Below, in pieces: positions 52,849 through 61,476 of a DNA stretch of 64,000 nucleotides. The translations under genes and the position numbers were made by a program. The notes under the pieces were generated by a model. The model was given only the letters and a program-made list of their open reading frames with translations. It searched no databases and was not told the origin of the DNA. Within the stretch, counting starts at the first letter, position 1; every line of letters begins with the position of its first letter. Location: assembly GCA_009885955.1 (NCBI GenBank), contig VFJS01000032.1, forward strand, positions 1-64,000, given 5' to 3'. Origin of the DNA: Spirochaetia bacterium (GTDB lineage: Bacteria; Spirochaetota; UBA4802; UBA5550).

Positions 52849-53220
52849 ACAATACTGATACATTAATTCTTCATAACTTAAAAAATTGTCCTGCTTCAGT
52901 TGTGTGCGATATTTAAATATATTGAAGCTTTATTATAAAATCAAGCAGATTGCCGGAAAAATCACGATTCAATAATAAAAATGCTCCATGGATAGGAGTT
53001 ATTACAAACAGAATAAAAAGAACATTGACATTCCGCATCATTTTATAAATATCAGGAATATGATAGGATAAAATGAAAATTGAATGTGTTTCATGCATAA
53101 TAAGAGTTTCTTAAATTGCATTAAATTTTTTTCAAAATTAAAAAATTGCAATTTACAAATAACATCATTAATATCAATATCAGATAATCTGAAATGATAA
53201 AATTTTTAAGGCCGGGTACC
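52849..53220. other. Gene-free AT-rich stretch
   Basis: No convincing gene, hairpin or repeat was found in this 372-bp divergent spacer. A short minus-strand frame exists near 52913-53098 but has no family or ribosome-binding site. Confidence 0.5.
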
Positions 53221-53943
53221 ATGAAAAAAATACATATTTATCTGCCGCTCCTTCTCCTCATACTCTCAGGCTGTTTTGCCACAATGCCCGAGGTCAACAA
53301 TGCCTTTATTAAGAACAGGAACGATTCTGAAAAAACGGACCTGTATAAAATTCAGAACGACATCATAGCAATCAACAGGGAGATAAAGGAACAGGAAAAA
53401 ATTTCTGAAGTAATGAGGCAGAAACTTACCGTGATTAAGAAAAAAATCTCCCTCCTCGAATACCGGAAGCCCTGGCTGGAGGAGGTTGTGAAACTCTATA
53501 TCCTGATGGAGGATGGAGAAAAACTCGGAAAAGCCAGAGGGGAACTGACTGCAAATGACGAGGATATGAAATTCAACAATGAACTGGCAGACTTCACTAC
53601 CATTAATGTTTCATATCAGGCCGCCAGGGTTGAGGGAAAGCAGGCTGAATTATCAGTCAAAATAGCCGAGCAGGAACTGGAAAAGGCATATATAAATTCC
53701 AGGGGCAATACCGGACAGCAGCCCGATGCAGTCAAGGAGAGCAAGCCGGAATTAAAATATAAAGACGTTCCATGCGCCATTCTCAGCAAGGGCCTCGATG
53801 TTAATGTATGCAAGATAGCGGAGCAGTATAACGACAGGCGGAAAATTCTATCGGACAGAAAACAGGAACTTGACGTGGTTTCTGCAAAATTCCTTGACGC
53901 TGAAAAAAATATAAAAAAATACAATAAGCTCTATGACTTCTGA
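53221..53943 (+). CDS. Lipoprotein with coiled-coil segments
   Basis: A 240-residue lipoprotein (signal MKKIHIYLPLLLLILSGC). Two coiled-coil stretches (about 45-90, NREIKEQEKISEVMRQKL; about 120-160, QAARVEGKQAELSVK). A pair of Cys residues (VPCAILS, VNVCKIAE) may form a disulphide. It is followed after 15 bp by the OmpA-type coiled-coil gene; the two probably form one envelope complex. The start avoids the upstream in-frame ATG at 53194, which lacks the signal sequence. Confidence 0.7.
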   Translation: MKKIHIYLPLLLLILSGCFATMPEVNNAFIKNRNDSEKTDLYKIQNDIIAINREIKEQEKISEVMRQKLTVIKKKISLLEYRKPWLEEVVKLYILMEDGEKLGKARGELTANDEDMKFNNELADFTTINVSYQAARVEGKQAELSVKIAEQELEKAYINSRGNTGQQPDAVKESKPELKYKDVPCAILSKGLDVNVCKIAEQYNDRRKILSDRKQELDVVSAKFLDAEKNIKKYNKLYDF

Positions 53944-53958
53944 TAAACAGGAAATAAA

Positions 53959-55038
53959 ATGAAAAAATACATTATCCTCCCGGCAATTCTGGCTTTGGTA
54001 TTAACCGGGACAGGTCACATGACTGATCTGTCAGCAGATCTTTTTTATACTCCGGCAGACTATAACAAACTCCGTAATGAAAAAGTTGCAGTGGAGCTTG
54101 AACTCGGGGACCTGTACAAAAAAAAGGTGGCCCTGGAAAATGAACTTAAGAACCTTAAAGAGCAGTATGAAAATGACAGGTTTAACCTGGGAAAAACCAT
54201 TGTGTCCCTGAACAATGAAATCAGCGACCTCAATAATAAAATTAAAAAATTGAATAGTGAAAAAAATGAAGAAAAAAAGAGATATGAGAACAGGATAAAC
54301 GAACTGGCCGGCACCATTGAACTCCTTAAAAAAACCAGCAGCGGCAGGGAGAAGGATCTCATTAAAAACAACAGTGACATGCAGGCAAGGCATGAAACTG
54401 AGATGGATAAGCTGAACAGGCAGCTGAACAGCGAACGGGAGAAAAACCTGGCTGAAATAAAAAATCTCAAAGAGCAGTGCGAGAAAAGGATCTCCGAGCT
54501 TCAGGATAAAATCAGAAACCTGAACCAGGAGCTCGATTCATTGAAGAAGATCACGGAATCGCAGAAAAAAGAGCTCGACAGGCTTGCCCAGCAGACGAAT
54601 GATCTTGAAAAGCAGCTTGAGAATGAGATAAAGGATGGAAAAATAAGGCTTAAAAAATTTCATGACAGGCTGATAATAAATATTGACGACAAAATATCCT
54701 TTGACTCCGGGTCGGCAACATTGAAAAAAGAGATACTCCCGGCACTCCAGAAAATATCAAAGATACTTTTTGACTATCCTGAAAACAACATTGTCATTGA
54801 AGGGCATACGGACAATGTGCCCATCGTGTCGAATACCGGCTACAGCAACTGGCACCTCTCATCGGAAAGGGCCCTGGCAGTACTTATTTTCATCCTCAAA
54901 ACAACCAGGCTCGATGAGGCCAGGTTTTCGGCAGCCGGCTATGGTGAATTCCACCCCATCGTGCCCAACAACTCCCCGGCCAACATGTCGCTCAACCGGC
55001 GGGTGGATATCGTCATACTCCCAAGGGCGAAGAAATAG
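53959..55038 (+). CDS. OmpA-domain coiled-coil protein
   Basis: A 359-residue exported protein: signal peptide, then about 180 residues of coiled coil (VALENELKNLKEQYE through ELDRLAQQTND), then a C-terminal OmpA/MotB peptidoglycan-binding domain (ISFDSGSATLKKEI, NIVIEGHTDNVPI, AAGYGEFHPIVPNNS, MSLNRRVDIVI). It anchors to peptidoglycan and probably reaches the lipoprotein encoded upstream. Confidence 0.85.
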   Translation: MKKYIILPAILALVLTGTGHMTDLSADLFYTPADYNKLRNEKVAVELELGDLYKKKVALENELKNLKEQYENDRFNLGKTIVSLNNEISDLNNKIKKLNSEKNEEKKRYENRINELAGTIELLKKTSSGREKDLIKNNSDMQARHETEMDKLNRQLNSEREKNLAEIKNLKEQCEKRISELQDKIRNLNQELDSLKKITESQKKELDRLAQQTNDLEKQLENEIKDGKIRLKKFHDRLIINIDDKISFDSGSATLKKEILPALQKISKILFDYPENNIVIEGHTDNVPIVSNTGYSNWHLSSERALAVLIFILKTTRLDEARFSAAGYGEFHPIVPNNSPANMSLNRRVDIVILPRAKK

Positions 55039-55052
55039 TTACTACTCAACAA

Positions 55053-55066
55053 TGAAAAAAATTTGC
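55053..55066 (-). repeat. Dispersed ATCCGTG repeat, family B, inverted partial copy
   Basis: TTGCTCACGGATTT, the reverse complement of the arm at 55244-55257. The two arms enclose about 180 bp after the OmpA gene. Confidence 0.65.
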
Positions 55067-55223
55067 TCACGGATTTCATGGATACGTGCTCAGAAAAATG
55101 AAGATATTGAGAAAATTGCCGATGTTATGGCTGAGATATTAATTATTGTGCAGGTTATTCTATTGTTGAAATAAATCTGATATAAAAAGATACGTTTACA
55201 TGTTAGGTTTAGACTTATTTCAA

Positions 55224-55257
55224 AATCCGTGAACATCCGCGTTAATCCGTGAGCAAA
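55224..55257 (+). repeat. Dispersed ATCCGTG repeat, family B, copy 3
   Basis: AAATCCGTGAACATCCGCG followed by TTAATCCGTGAGCAAAA. Same family as 3429-3460 and 15572-15592. Confidence 0.75.
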
Positions 55258-55322
55258 AAAGGATACCGAGCAGATACAAAAAAAAGGCTGAATACTACCC
55301 GGGGGGCATACCCGATATCCTG

Positions 55323-57311
55323 CTACATATCCATCCGTATCGGCATGATGACATTTGTTATGCCGCTCCACTGCAGCCTGCGCTGAACGGCAAATGCCGT
55401 CTCATTATGCAAAAATTTGTGGTAAAATTTTGCAATCCTGAATGTAAGCTTGCCGGTGAACACCGTGGACCGGGGGAACTCCTTGACCACCGCCTGGCAT
55501 ATGCTGGTTGAGGTCTCCACTACATCGGTGCCTATTTCGATCCTGTACTCAGCCGGAAAGCCGAGCCTCCGCGCCAGGTCCACATACCTGACCAGCGACT
55601 CCCGTACCGTATTTTTCAGGTCTTCCAGCTTTTCCTCGCCCTTGAAGAGGCCCTGGTCTACAACGGCAACTGAAACAAAAATAAAGTTTTTATAGAGGCC
55701 GGGGAACGCCCGGGTGATGGAGAGCAGGGTGTGGACCCCGAAGCCGTTGTATCCCCTCACCAGCTGAATGGCAGTCATATCCTTCGGGTCTGCCGGCGCA
55801 TCAACTGCCGGCCCCACGGTGGGTATGTCTGTAAGAAGCTCGTCCAGCTGCTTCATGTCCAGGCTGATCTTTGTGTAATGGTCGCGTATCAGGTAGCACA
55901 AAAGGATGAACGTTGAAGTAATCACAAGCGTCAGCCATCCGCCCTCCAGGAATTTTTCAAAAACAGTTATGAACAGAATGGTCAGGCACAATGTCAGGCC
56001 GGTAATGTGAACTCCCAGGTGCCGTTTCCATTCTGCTACCTTGTGGCGGTTTTTTATAAAAAAATGAACCATACCATACTGGGAAATTGAAAAAGTAAGG
56101 AAAACGTTTATTGAATACATGACAACCAGGGCGCTGATTGAACCGTGGGTGTAAAATAAAAGGGCCAGGGCGGCAATACCGATCATGATGACGCCGTTGC
56201 GCATGGTGAGCCGTTCAGAAAATGCCGCGAACCTGTGAGGGAGCCATGAATCCACGGCCATGTTAGCCATGACCCTCGGCGCATCGATGAAGCCGGCCTG
56301 GGCTGCTACAAAGAGAAGGGCCCCCTCGGAAACAATGGTAACCAGGGCCAGGAGGTAGCCGTATTTCCACTCCCCGAAAAGGGCATCTGCAAGTACCGCG
56401 TTCAGCGTTTTCCCTTCTGCCGGAACGACTTTTACCAGCAGGTAGCAGAGGAAAAGGCCGCTGGCGGCAACTGCAAGGGAGGCTGCCATGTAGGCCATGG
56501 TGCGCTTGCCCGTCTGTACTTTCGGGTCCCGCATAATCTGCAGGCCGTTAGATACCGCCTCGATCCCGGTATATGTCCCTCCGCCCAGGGAATAGGCACG
56601 CAAAAAAATAAGCGCGATACCCATGAACCCTATTGACCTCATATCCTCCCTGAATTCCGAGCCCACCTGGTTTACCACCTGGCCCACTTCCCCTATATGG
56701 CTGAAAATGCCGTATCCGAGCATGACGGCGTGAGTTATTAAAAATATCATGAAAATGGGAGCGAGCATGGTGATGGATTCCTTGACACCCCTGATATTCA
56801 TAATGATAAGAACAATGATCAATACTGTTGCGCTTGCAATCTTGAATTTGTGATATTCAATGGGAAGGTAGCTGAAAAGGGCATCGGTGCATGAAGCGAT
56901 GGAAACGGTTATGGTTAAAATATAATCGACGATGAGGGCGCTGCCCGAAATAATCCCGGCCTTTTCCCCGAGCATTTGAGTTGCAACGATATAACCGCCG
57001 CCGCCATTGGGAAAATGCTCGATGATCCTGGAATAGGAATAGGATATGATAAAAACGGTAAGGGCCGTTGCAATGCCCAGGAAAAAAGCGAGATACATGT
57101 GGCTTCCCAGGGCCCTGAATGCCTCTTCGGGACCGTATGACGATGACGACAGGCCGTCGGCTCCAAGGCCGATCCATGCGAAAAAGGGGATGAGAGCGAT
57201 TTTGTGAAATATTCCGGGGTCGTTTATATCCCGCGGGGCGCCGAAAATCCTGATGCGGATTCTGGACAGGAACGACGGATCGCCGTCAGTTTTTTTTGTA
57301 CTGTTTTCCAT
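55323..57311 (-). CDS. KimA-like potassium/APC transporter
   Basis: A 662-residue membrane transporter with about 12 helices: IGLGADGLSSSSYGPEEAFRAL, IIEHFPNGGGGYIVA, LRAYSLGGGTYTGIEAVSNG, and a cytosolic C-terminal domain of about 180 residues (LLSITRAFPGLYKNFIFV, VETSTSICQAVVKEF). It resembles the KimA/KUP branch of APC transporters. The c-di-AMP riboswitch directly upstream supports a K+ uptake role, since c-di-AMP shuts down K+ import in studied bacteria. AGGAGG-type SD (GGAGGC) lies before the ATG. Confidence 0.85.
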   Translation of the reverse strand: MENSTKKTDGDPSFLSRIRIRIFGAPRDINDPGIFHKIALIPFFAWIGLGADGLSSSSYGPEEAFRALGSHMYLAFFLGIATALTVFIISYSYSRIIEHFPNGGGGYIVATQMLGEKAGIISGSALIVDYILTITVSIASCTDALFSYLPIEYHKFKIASATVLIIVLIIMNIRGVKESITMLAPIFMIFLITHAVMLGYGIFSHIGEVGQVVNQVGSEFREDMRSIGFMGIALIFLRAYSLGGGTYTGIEAVSNGLQIMRDPKVQTGKRTMAYMAASLAVAASGLFLCYLLVKVVPAEGKTLNAVLADALFGEWKYGYLLALVTIVSEGALLFVAAQAGFIDAPRVMANMAVDSWLPHRFAAFSERLTMRNGVIMIGIAALALLFYTHGSISALVVMYSINVFLTFSISQYGMVHFFIKNRHKVAEWKRHLGVHITGLTLCLTILFITVFEKFLEGGWLTLVITSTFILLCYLIRDHYTKISLDMKQLDELLTDIPTVGPAVDAPADPKDMTAIQLVRGYNGFGVHTLLSITRAFPGLYKNFIFVSVAVVDQGLFKGEEKLEDLKNTVRESLVRYVDLARRLGFPAEYRIEIGTDVVETSTSICQAVVKEFPRSTVFTGKLTFRIAKFYHKFLHNETAFAVQRRLQWSGITNVIMPIRMDM

Positions 57312-57364
57312 AATGCCTCCAAATGATTCAGGGCACGGGAGGTTAATGCTGTTTAAACCGGCAT

Positions 57365-57502
57365 ATCTCTATCCGATGCTCTTCCAAACGCCTGCGAGGT
57401 TAGCTGACGGGCTCGGGCATGGAAGTGCCCTATCCTGCTTGGAATTCGCCCCGGATTCCCGGTTCCCCCGCATTCTCAAACATGAGAATTTCGGCTACAA
57501 AG
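57365..57502 (-). promoter_or_regulatory. ydaO-type c-di-AMP riboswitch
   Basis: On the minus strand the leader of the transporter carries the conserved blocks in order: AGCCGAAATTCTC, GCGGGGGAACCGGG, GGGGCGAATTCCAAGC, TAGGGCACTTCCATGCCC, GAGCCCGTCAGCTAACCTCG and CAGGCGTTTGGAAGAG. These are the pseudo-symmetric ydaO/yuaA aptamer signatures. The aptamer ends about 55 nt upstream of the start codon. High c-di-AMP would lower expression. Confidence 0.92.
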
Positions 57503-57761
57503 AATATAAAAGAATATAATGAAACAAAAATAAAAACAATCAATGTTCCCATGCAGGGATACTATAAAAAATCAGAAATTTCTTTTTCCCTATCATCGAA
57601 TAAAAAAATCCTGATTTTCCCGGCACCCGCAATTAAATTGGACATTTAAAAAGGGAAAAAATTTATGTCAATAAACTAATAAATCTATTCATGCCCCGCC
57701 CCCCTCTGAACTTTGCCAACCTGAAGCTCATTGTCAGGCTGAGATAGAAATATGAGATCCA

Positions 57762-57976
57762 TCAATGTACAAATCCGGAAAAAGCATTTTCATACTCAAT
57801 ACATTTTTTTCTTGCGCTCTTTACAATATCCATGGGATCTTTTGCAGGCGAGATACCGTGATCCTCCTTTAACCACTTGCGGAATTTACTGTTTTCCTCT
57901 TCGTTTCCCTCTCAAGAAGTTCAGGCACACTGTGAAGCTTGAATTTTCCCCTGATTTTATCAAGAGTTTCGCCCAT
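57762..57976 (-). pseudogene. Small gene with a single-base frameshift, unknown family
   Basis: From an ATG at 57976 with a good SD (GGAGG, 6 nt) the frame reads MGETLDKIRGKFKLHSVPELLER; a second frame then continues EENSKFRKWLKEDHGISPAK and DPMDIVKSARKKCIEYENAF to a stop at 57762. One inserted base near the GAGAGGG would give one protein of about 71 residues. Both parts have protein-like composition. I do not recognise the family; an antitoxin or nuclease accessory is possible. It is divergent from the glycosylase gene. Confidence 0.5.
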
Positions 57977-58122
57977 TACATCCCTCCATCTCGAGAATGT
58001 AATTTTTGCCAGGCGGATAGTATGTATCTTTTTTTTCAAGAGTCAATATTTTTTTGTATAGACCTATGACGGCGGTCTCAAGTAACATGGGCTCCATTAA
58101 AATTTATACAACGGTTTATTAT

Positions 58123-58560
58123 ATGAGATTATGGTCTTTCCACCCGGCATATCTTGATTCCAGGGGATTAGTTGCGCTGTGGAGAGAGAGCCTGCTGGCC
58201 CTTGCCGTGCTCCAGGGGAGGACTAATGGGTACAGGCACCATCCGCAGCTCACCAGGTTCAGGGATTCTGAAGATCCGGTTAAATCAATCGGCTATTATC
58301 TCTCAATAATATTAATTGCTTCAAGGGAGAGAAATTTTAATTTTAACAGCAGTAAAATTCCCTTTTGTAATTATGACATCGCAGGAAGCATCCCTGTGCC
58401 GGCCGGCCAGGTCAGGTATGAATGGGCTCATTTCATAAAAAAAATAATGTCCAGGGACATGAACAGGTATCTCGAAGTCAAAGGGATTCTGATCCCCTGT
58501 CTCCATCCGCTCTTTCACGGAACCGAGGGTGGTGTGGAGCCGTGGGAAAAAACCCATTAG
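58123..58560 (+). CDS. Pyrimidine-dimer DNA glycosylase (T4 endonuclease V type)
   Basis: A 145-residue enzyme for UV-damage repair. The N-terminus MRLWSFHPAYLDSRGLVALWRESLLALAVLQG and then YRHHPQLTRFRDSEDPVKSIGYYL match the Pyr_excise family. The start is at MRLWSF, because the family begins there; an upstream in-frame ATG at 58054 adds unrelated residues. The N-terminal residue after Met removal is R rather than the T2 nucleophile of T4 denV, as in many bacterial homologues. Confidence 0.85.
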   Translation: MRLWSFHPAYLDSRGLVALWRESLLALAVLQGRTNGYRHHPQLTRFRDSEDPVKSIGYYLSIILIASRERNFNFNSSKIPFCNYDIAGSIPVPAGQVRYEWAHFIKKIMSRDMNRYLEVKGILIPCLHPLFHGTEGGVEPWEKTH

Positions 58561-58616
58561 AGCCCGCTTCAGACAGTGATTCCCAGGATGCTTTTATGAA
58601 TGGGGCCCCCGGGCCA

Positions 58617-60005
58617 TCACCTGTTCATAAGAGGAAATGACAGGAAAAAAACGATACCCCCTTCAACCGTTTCAACTCTGATCTCACCGCCGTTAATCTC
58701 CACGATTTTTTTCGATATCGCAAGCCCCAGGCCGGTGCCTGTCCCTTCGGTTCCATCGATCCTTTTAAAAGGCTCAAAAATAATATTCAGATCCGGGACA
58801 GGAGAAATACGGCAGGTATTGAAGATCCGGATCGTTACCCGGGGGCCTTCATGAAACATATCAACAGCTATCACCCCCGATTCCGGGGTGAACTTGACGG
58901 CATTGTCCAGCAGGTTTGTCATTGCAGCCTGTAAATCCTCAGCCCTTCCCCATATGACGGATCCGGGGATGGGGCTGCCCATTTTGAGTGTAATCCCTTT
59001 TCTTTCTATCAGCGGCCTGTATTTATCCATGTTCTCAACCAGAATACAGGCAAGGTCAACCTCTCTCTTTTCATCGGGCAGCCCCTTGAAATCATACCTG
59101 GAAAACAAGAGTATCTGCCCGATAAGGCGGTCCATCTCCACTATCTCTAACTCCACCGATTTCATCAGCCTGTCCGGCGTTCCACCGGCCAGGACCTTTC
59201 TCTCATCGATCATCATTTCCAGGGCCACCCGCATCCTTGCCAGCGGCGACCTGAGCTCATGTGAGATGTTTGCATAGAGCTCCTTTCCCCCTTTGATCAT
59301 GCGGCTTATTTTAGCTGCCATGGCGTTGAATTCATCTGCGAGCTCGCGTATTTCATCCCGGCTCTTCACCGAGACCATCTGCTCCAGGTCGCCCTCGGAG
59401 ATCCTTTTAGCCGACATTGTGAGCTTCTTCAGCGGCCCGGTGATATACATAGTCAGGGGATAGAGTAGTACGGCTATGGCCAGGGCAATCACAGCCAGGG
59501 CTGCGAGAAAACTCCCCTCATGGAAAGGCGGCTTCTCCCTGACATGAAGAAAATTAATGCTCCCGATCCTCCCGCCCGGAAAACTGATCGGAAGCCTGAA
59601 GAAAAATGTGTGCGGGCCCCTGAATGTATGAAGATACCTGAACTCCCCGGCATCCATGAGATCCTTTTCGTTCACCTGAGGCGGAACGCCTGGGAAGGAG
59701 CTGGATATGACAGTTCCGTCATCATACGCCAGCCACACCCTGGACCTGGAGAGCCTCCCCATGGCATCGATGAATTCATGAACCTGCTGCCTGTTCCCGG
59801 AAGGGCCGCTCCCGCTGTCCGTGGCAATATTTTTTTCAAAAATCTTCCGTAACAGGCTGGACGACTCCTGCATATACCCGTGAAAATCCCTGCGTACCGA
59901 TTCAAGAGAGACATGCCTGAACGCGGCGAAGATGAGGGCCTCGGTGATAACCAGGAGCGCCATATATGCGAAAAATATCTTTATATAGAGACGAGGCCTT
60001 TTCAT
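58617..60005 (-). CDS. CpxA/EnvZ-type sensor histidine kinase
   Basis: A 462-residue membrane kinase: transmembrane helices at about 8-27 and 157-178, a periplasmic sensor of about 130 residues, HAMP (about 180-232), HisKA (NISHELRSPLARMRVALEMM), HATPase (LLDNAVKFTPE, GTGLGLAISKKIVEINGG). Its start overlaps the response regulator stop by 4 bp. The module is divergent from a Spy-like chaperone gene, the classical Cpx layout. Confidence 0.88.
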   Translation of the reverse strand: MKRPRLYIKIFFAYMALLVITEALIFAAFRHVSLESVRRDFHGYMQESSSLLRKIFEKNIATDSGSGPSGNRQQVHEFIDAMGRLSRSRVWLAYDDGTVISSSFPGVPPQVNEKDLMDAGEFRYLHTFRGPHTFFFRLPISFPGGRIGSINFLHVREKPPFHEGSFLAALAVIALAIAVLLYPLTMYITGPLKKLTMSAKRISEGDLEQMVSVKSRDEIRELADEFNAMAAKISRMIKGGKELYANISHELRSPLARMRVALEMMIDERKVLAGGTPDRLMKSVELEIVEMDRLIGQILLFSRYDFKGLPDEKREVDLACILVENMDKYRPLIERKGITLKMGSPIPGSVIWGRAEDLQAAMTNLLDNAVKFTPESGVIAVDMFHEGPRVTIRIFNTCRISPVPDLNIIFEPFKRIDGTEGTGTGLGLAISKKIVEINGGEIRVETVEGGIVFFLSFPLMNR

Positions 60006-60703
60006 TGCCGGCTCACGAACAGGTATCCCGTGCCCCAGACGGTCCGTATCCTCTCCTTGTCGCCGGAAAGGGATTCAACCTTGGCCCGGAGCTTGCTTAT
60101 GTGCACATCTATGCTCCGTTCAAAGGCTATAAAATCCCTCCCCCTGGCAATGTTCATGAGAGAATCCCTTGTAATAACCGTATCGGGCCTTTTCATGAGT
60201 GCCTCGAGTATCCTGAATTCAGTCTGTGAGAGCTCGATTTTTCCATCGCCGATATGGAGCGTCATGGATGACAGGTTCAGGGCAAACCCGTCGGCATCTA
60301 TGATATCGGACATGGCTGCGGGATCAGCCTGGAGGGGCACGGCAGACCTGCGCATAACAGCCCGTATCCTGGCAAGGAGCTCCCTGGGGCTGAAGGGCTT
60401 GGGTAAATAATCATCGGCACCGAGCTCGAGCCCCACGATCCTGTCGGTCTCGTCGCCCCTGGCCGTAAGCATGATCACCGGGATGGAGGAGGTTTTTCTC
60501 ATGTCCCGTAAAATGTCGAGGCCGTCGCTCCCGGGGAGCATGATGTCTAATAGAATAACATCCGGTTTTTCCCTTTCAATTACTTCCATGGTCCCCTTCC
60601 CTTCCTTCCATTGAATAACATGAAATCCATATCCGCCCAGGTACTCTTTCAAAAGCGCCTGGAGTTTCATATCATCATCTATAATAATAATTTTTTCGTT
60701 CAT
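60002..60703 (-). CDS. CpxR-type response regulator
   Basis: A 233-residue OmpR-family regulator. Receiver: IIIIDDDMKLQ (acidic pocket), phospho-Asp in DVILLDIMLPGSDG, Lys in YLPKPFSPREL. Winged-helix DNA-binding domain at about 130-230 (FRILEALMKRPDTVITRDSL, RSIDVHISKLRAKVE, RTVWGTGYLF). It overlaps the kinase gene by 4 bp. It is expected to act on TTTAC repeats in the adjoining divergent promoter region. Confidence 0.92.
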   Translation of the reverse strand: MNEKIIIIDDDMKLQALLKEYLGGYGFHVIQWKEGKGTMEVIEREKPDVILLDIMLPGSDGLDILRDMRKTSSIPVIMLTARGDETDRIVGLELGADDYLPKPFSPRELLARIRAVMRRSAVPLQADPAAMSDIIDADGFALNLSSMTLHIGDGKIELSQTEFRILEALMKRPDTVITRDSLMNIARGRDFIAFERSIDVHISKLRAKVESLSGDKERIRTVWGTGYLFVSRQ

Positions 60704-60738
60704 AATCTTTTCCGGGATGTAAAAAAATGCAGATTTTA

Positions 60739-60774
60739 TTTACACTTTATTTACAATTAATCATCACTTTTTAC
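60739..60774 (+). promoter_or_regulatory. Candidate CpxR-like operator: three TTTAC direct repeats
   Basis: TTTAC occurs at 60739-60743, 60750-60754 and 60770-60774, on the same helical face (spacings of 11 and 20 bp). The known E. coli CpxR box is GTAAA-N5-GTAAA, i.e. TTTAC repeats on the other strand. The site is between the regulator gene and the Spy-like gene. Confidence 0.55.
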
Positions 60775-60845
60775 AGAGGCAAAAAACTCTCTTAACATAC
60801 ATCTGCTACTTTGTAAATTAAAATCAAGCTAAAAAGGAGATACAT

Positions 60846-61316
60846 ATGAAATTAACAAAAAAAATCACAATGGCCGGTATCGCAGCGCTCATAGGATTCT
60901 TTGCCTACGGGTGCAGGCACAATGGCCACCACAAACATTTCTGCAGCAACGATTTCCCGGAGAACATCCTATCCCATGCTGACAAAAAGGTTAAGGAGCT
61001 GAACTTTAACGAGATCCAGCAGAAAAAATACAGCCAGATAAGGGAGCAGGTGAAGGCTGATATGATCGCAGCAAGGAACGAAAAGCTTCAAAAACTCGAC
61101 GAAGCCAATGATGAGCTGGCGAAACAGAACCCGGACATCAATAAGCTCGCGGGAAATTTCAAAAAATTTCATGATGCCGGGCATGCAAAAAAGGCTGATG
61201 CATTCAGCAGGTATTACGACCAGGTATTGGAGCTCTACAACCTGCTTGATAAGGATCAGCAGGAGAAGATCATAGATAAGCTCCGTGAACTGGGAAAACA
61301 TTTCAACTGCAGATAA
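60846..61316 (+). CDS. Spy/CpxP-like envelope stress protein
   Basis: A 156-residue exported protein whose signal peptide ends FAYGC, so it is probably a lipoprotein. A His/Cys-rich segment (RHNGHHKHFCSND) follows, then an LTxxQ-like helical array (LNFNEIQQKKYSQIREQVKADM, LLDKDQQEKIIDKLRELG) of the Spy/CpxP family. These are periplasmic chaperones or Cpx inhibitors. It is divergent from the CpxAR-type genes and preceded by AAAGGAG. The His-rich part may bind metal. Confidence 0.8.
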   Translation: MKLTKKITMAGIAALIGFFAYGCRHNGHHKHFCSNDFPENILSHADKKVKELNFNEIQQKKYSQIREQVKADMIAARNEKLQKLDEANDELAKQNPDINKLAGNFKKFHDAGHAKKADAFSRYYDQVLELYNLLDKDQQEKIIDKLRELGKHFNCR

Positions 61317-61356
61317 AAACCATCCTGCAACTGACTAAAAGTCAGCCAGGTCGATT

Positions 61357-61420
61357 CAGAGGCACAGAGAATGATAGAATATACAACCATATCTCTGTGT
61401 CTCTGTGCCTCTGTGGCAAA
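61357..61420. repeat. Dispersed inverted repeat, family D
   Basis: CAGAGGCACAGAGA (61357-61370) pairs perfectly with TCTCTGTGCCTCTG (61400-61413) across 29 nt; the right arm contains two TCTCTGTG units. It is related in style to the other dispersed repeats. It lies between the Spy-like gene and the di-haem GGDEF gene. Confidence 0.75.
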
Positions 61421-61476
61421 ATCTTCTTTCTGATAATATCAATGTTCATCCTTTAATAATTTTCCAAATTCATGCA

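Noticed and set aside
52913-53098. A 61-residue minus-strand frame
   Set aside because: No SD or family, and no conserved-looking motif; treated as non-coding.
57752-58069. A 105-residue plus-strand frame
   Set aside because: It is the shadow of the frameshifted minus-strand gene at 57762-57976, which has a good SD and better composition.
61389-61420. TCTCTGTG tandem units as a short CRISPR array
   Set aside because: Only two short units with no spacers; better explained as a dispersed inverted repeat.
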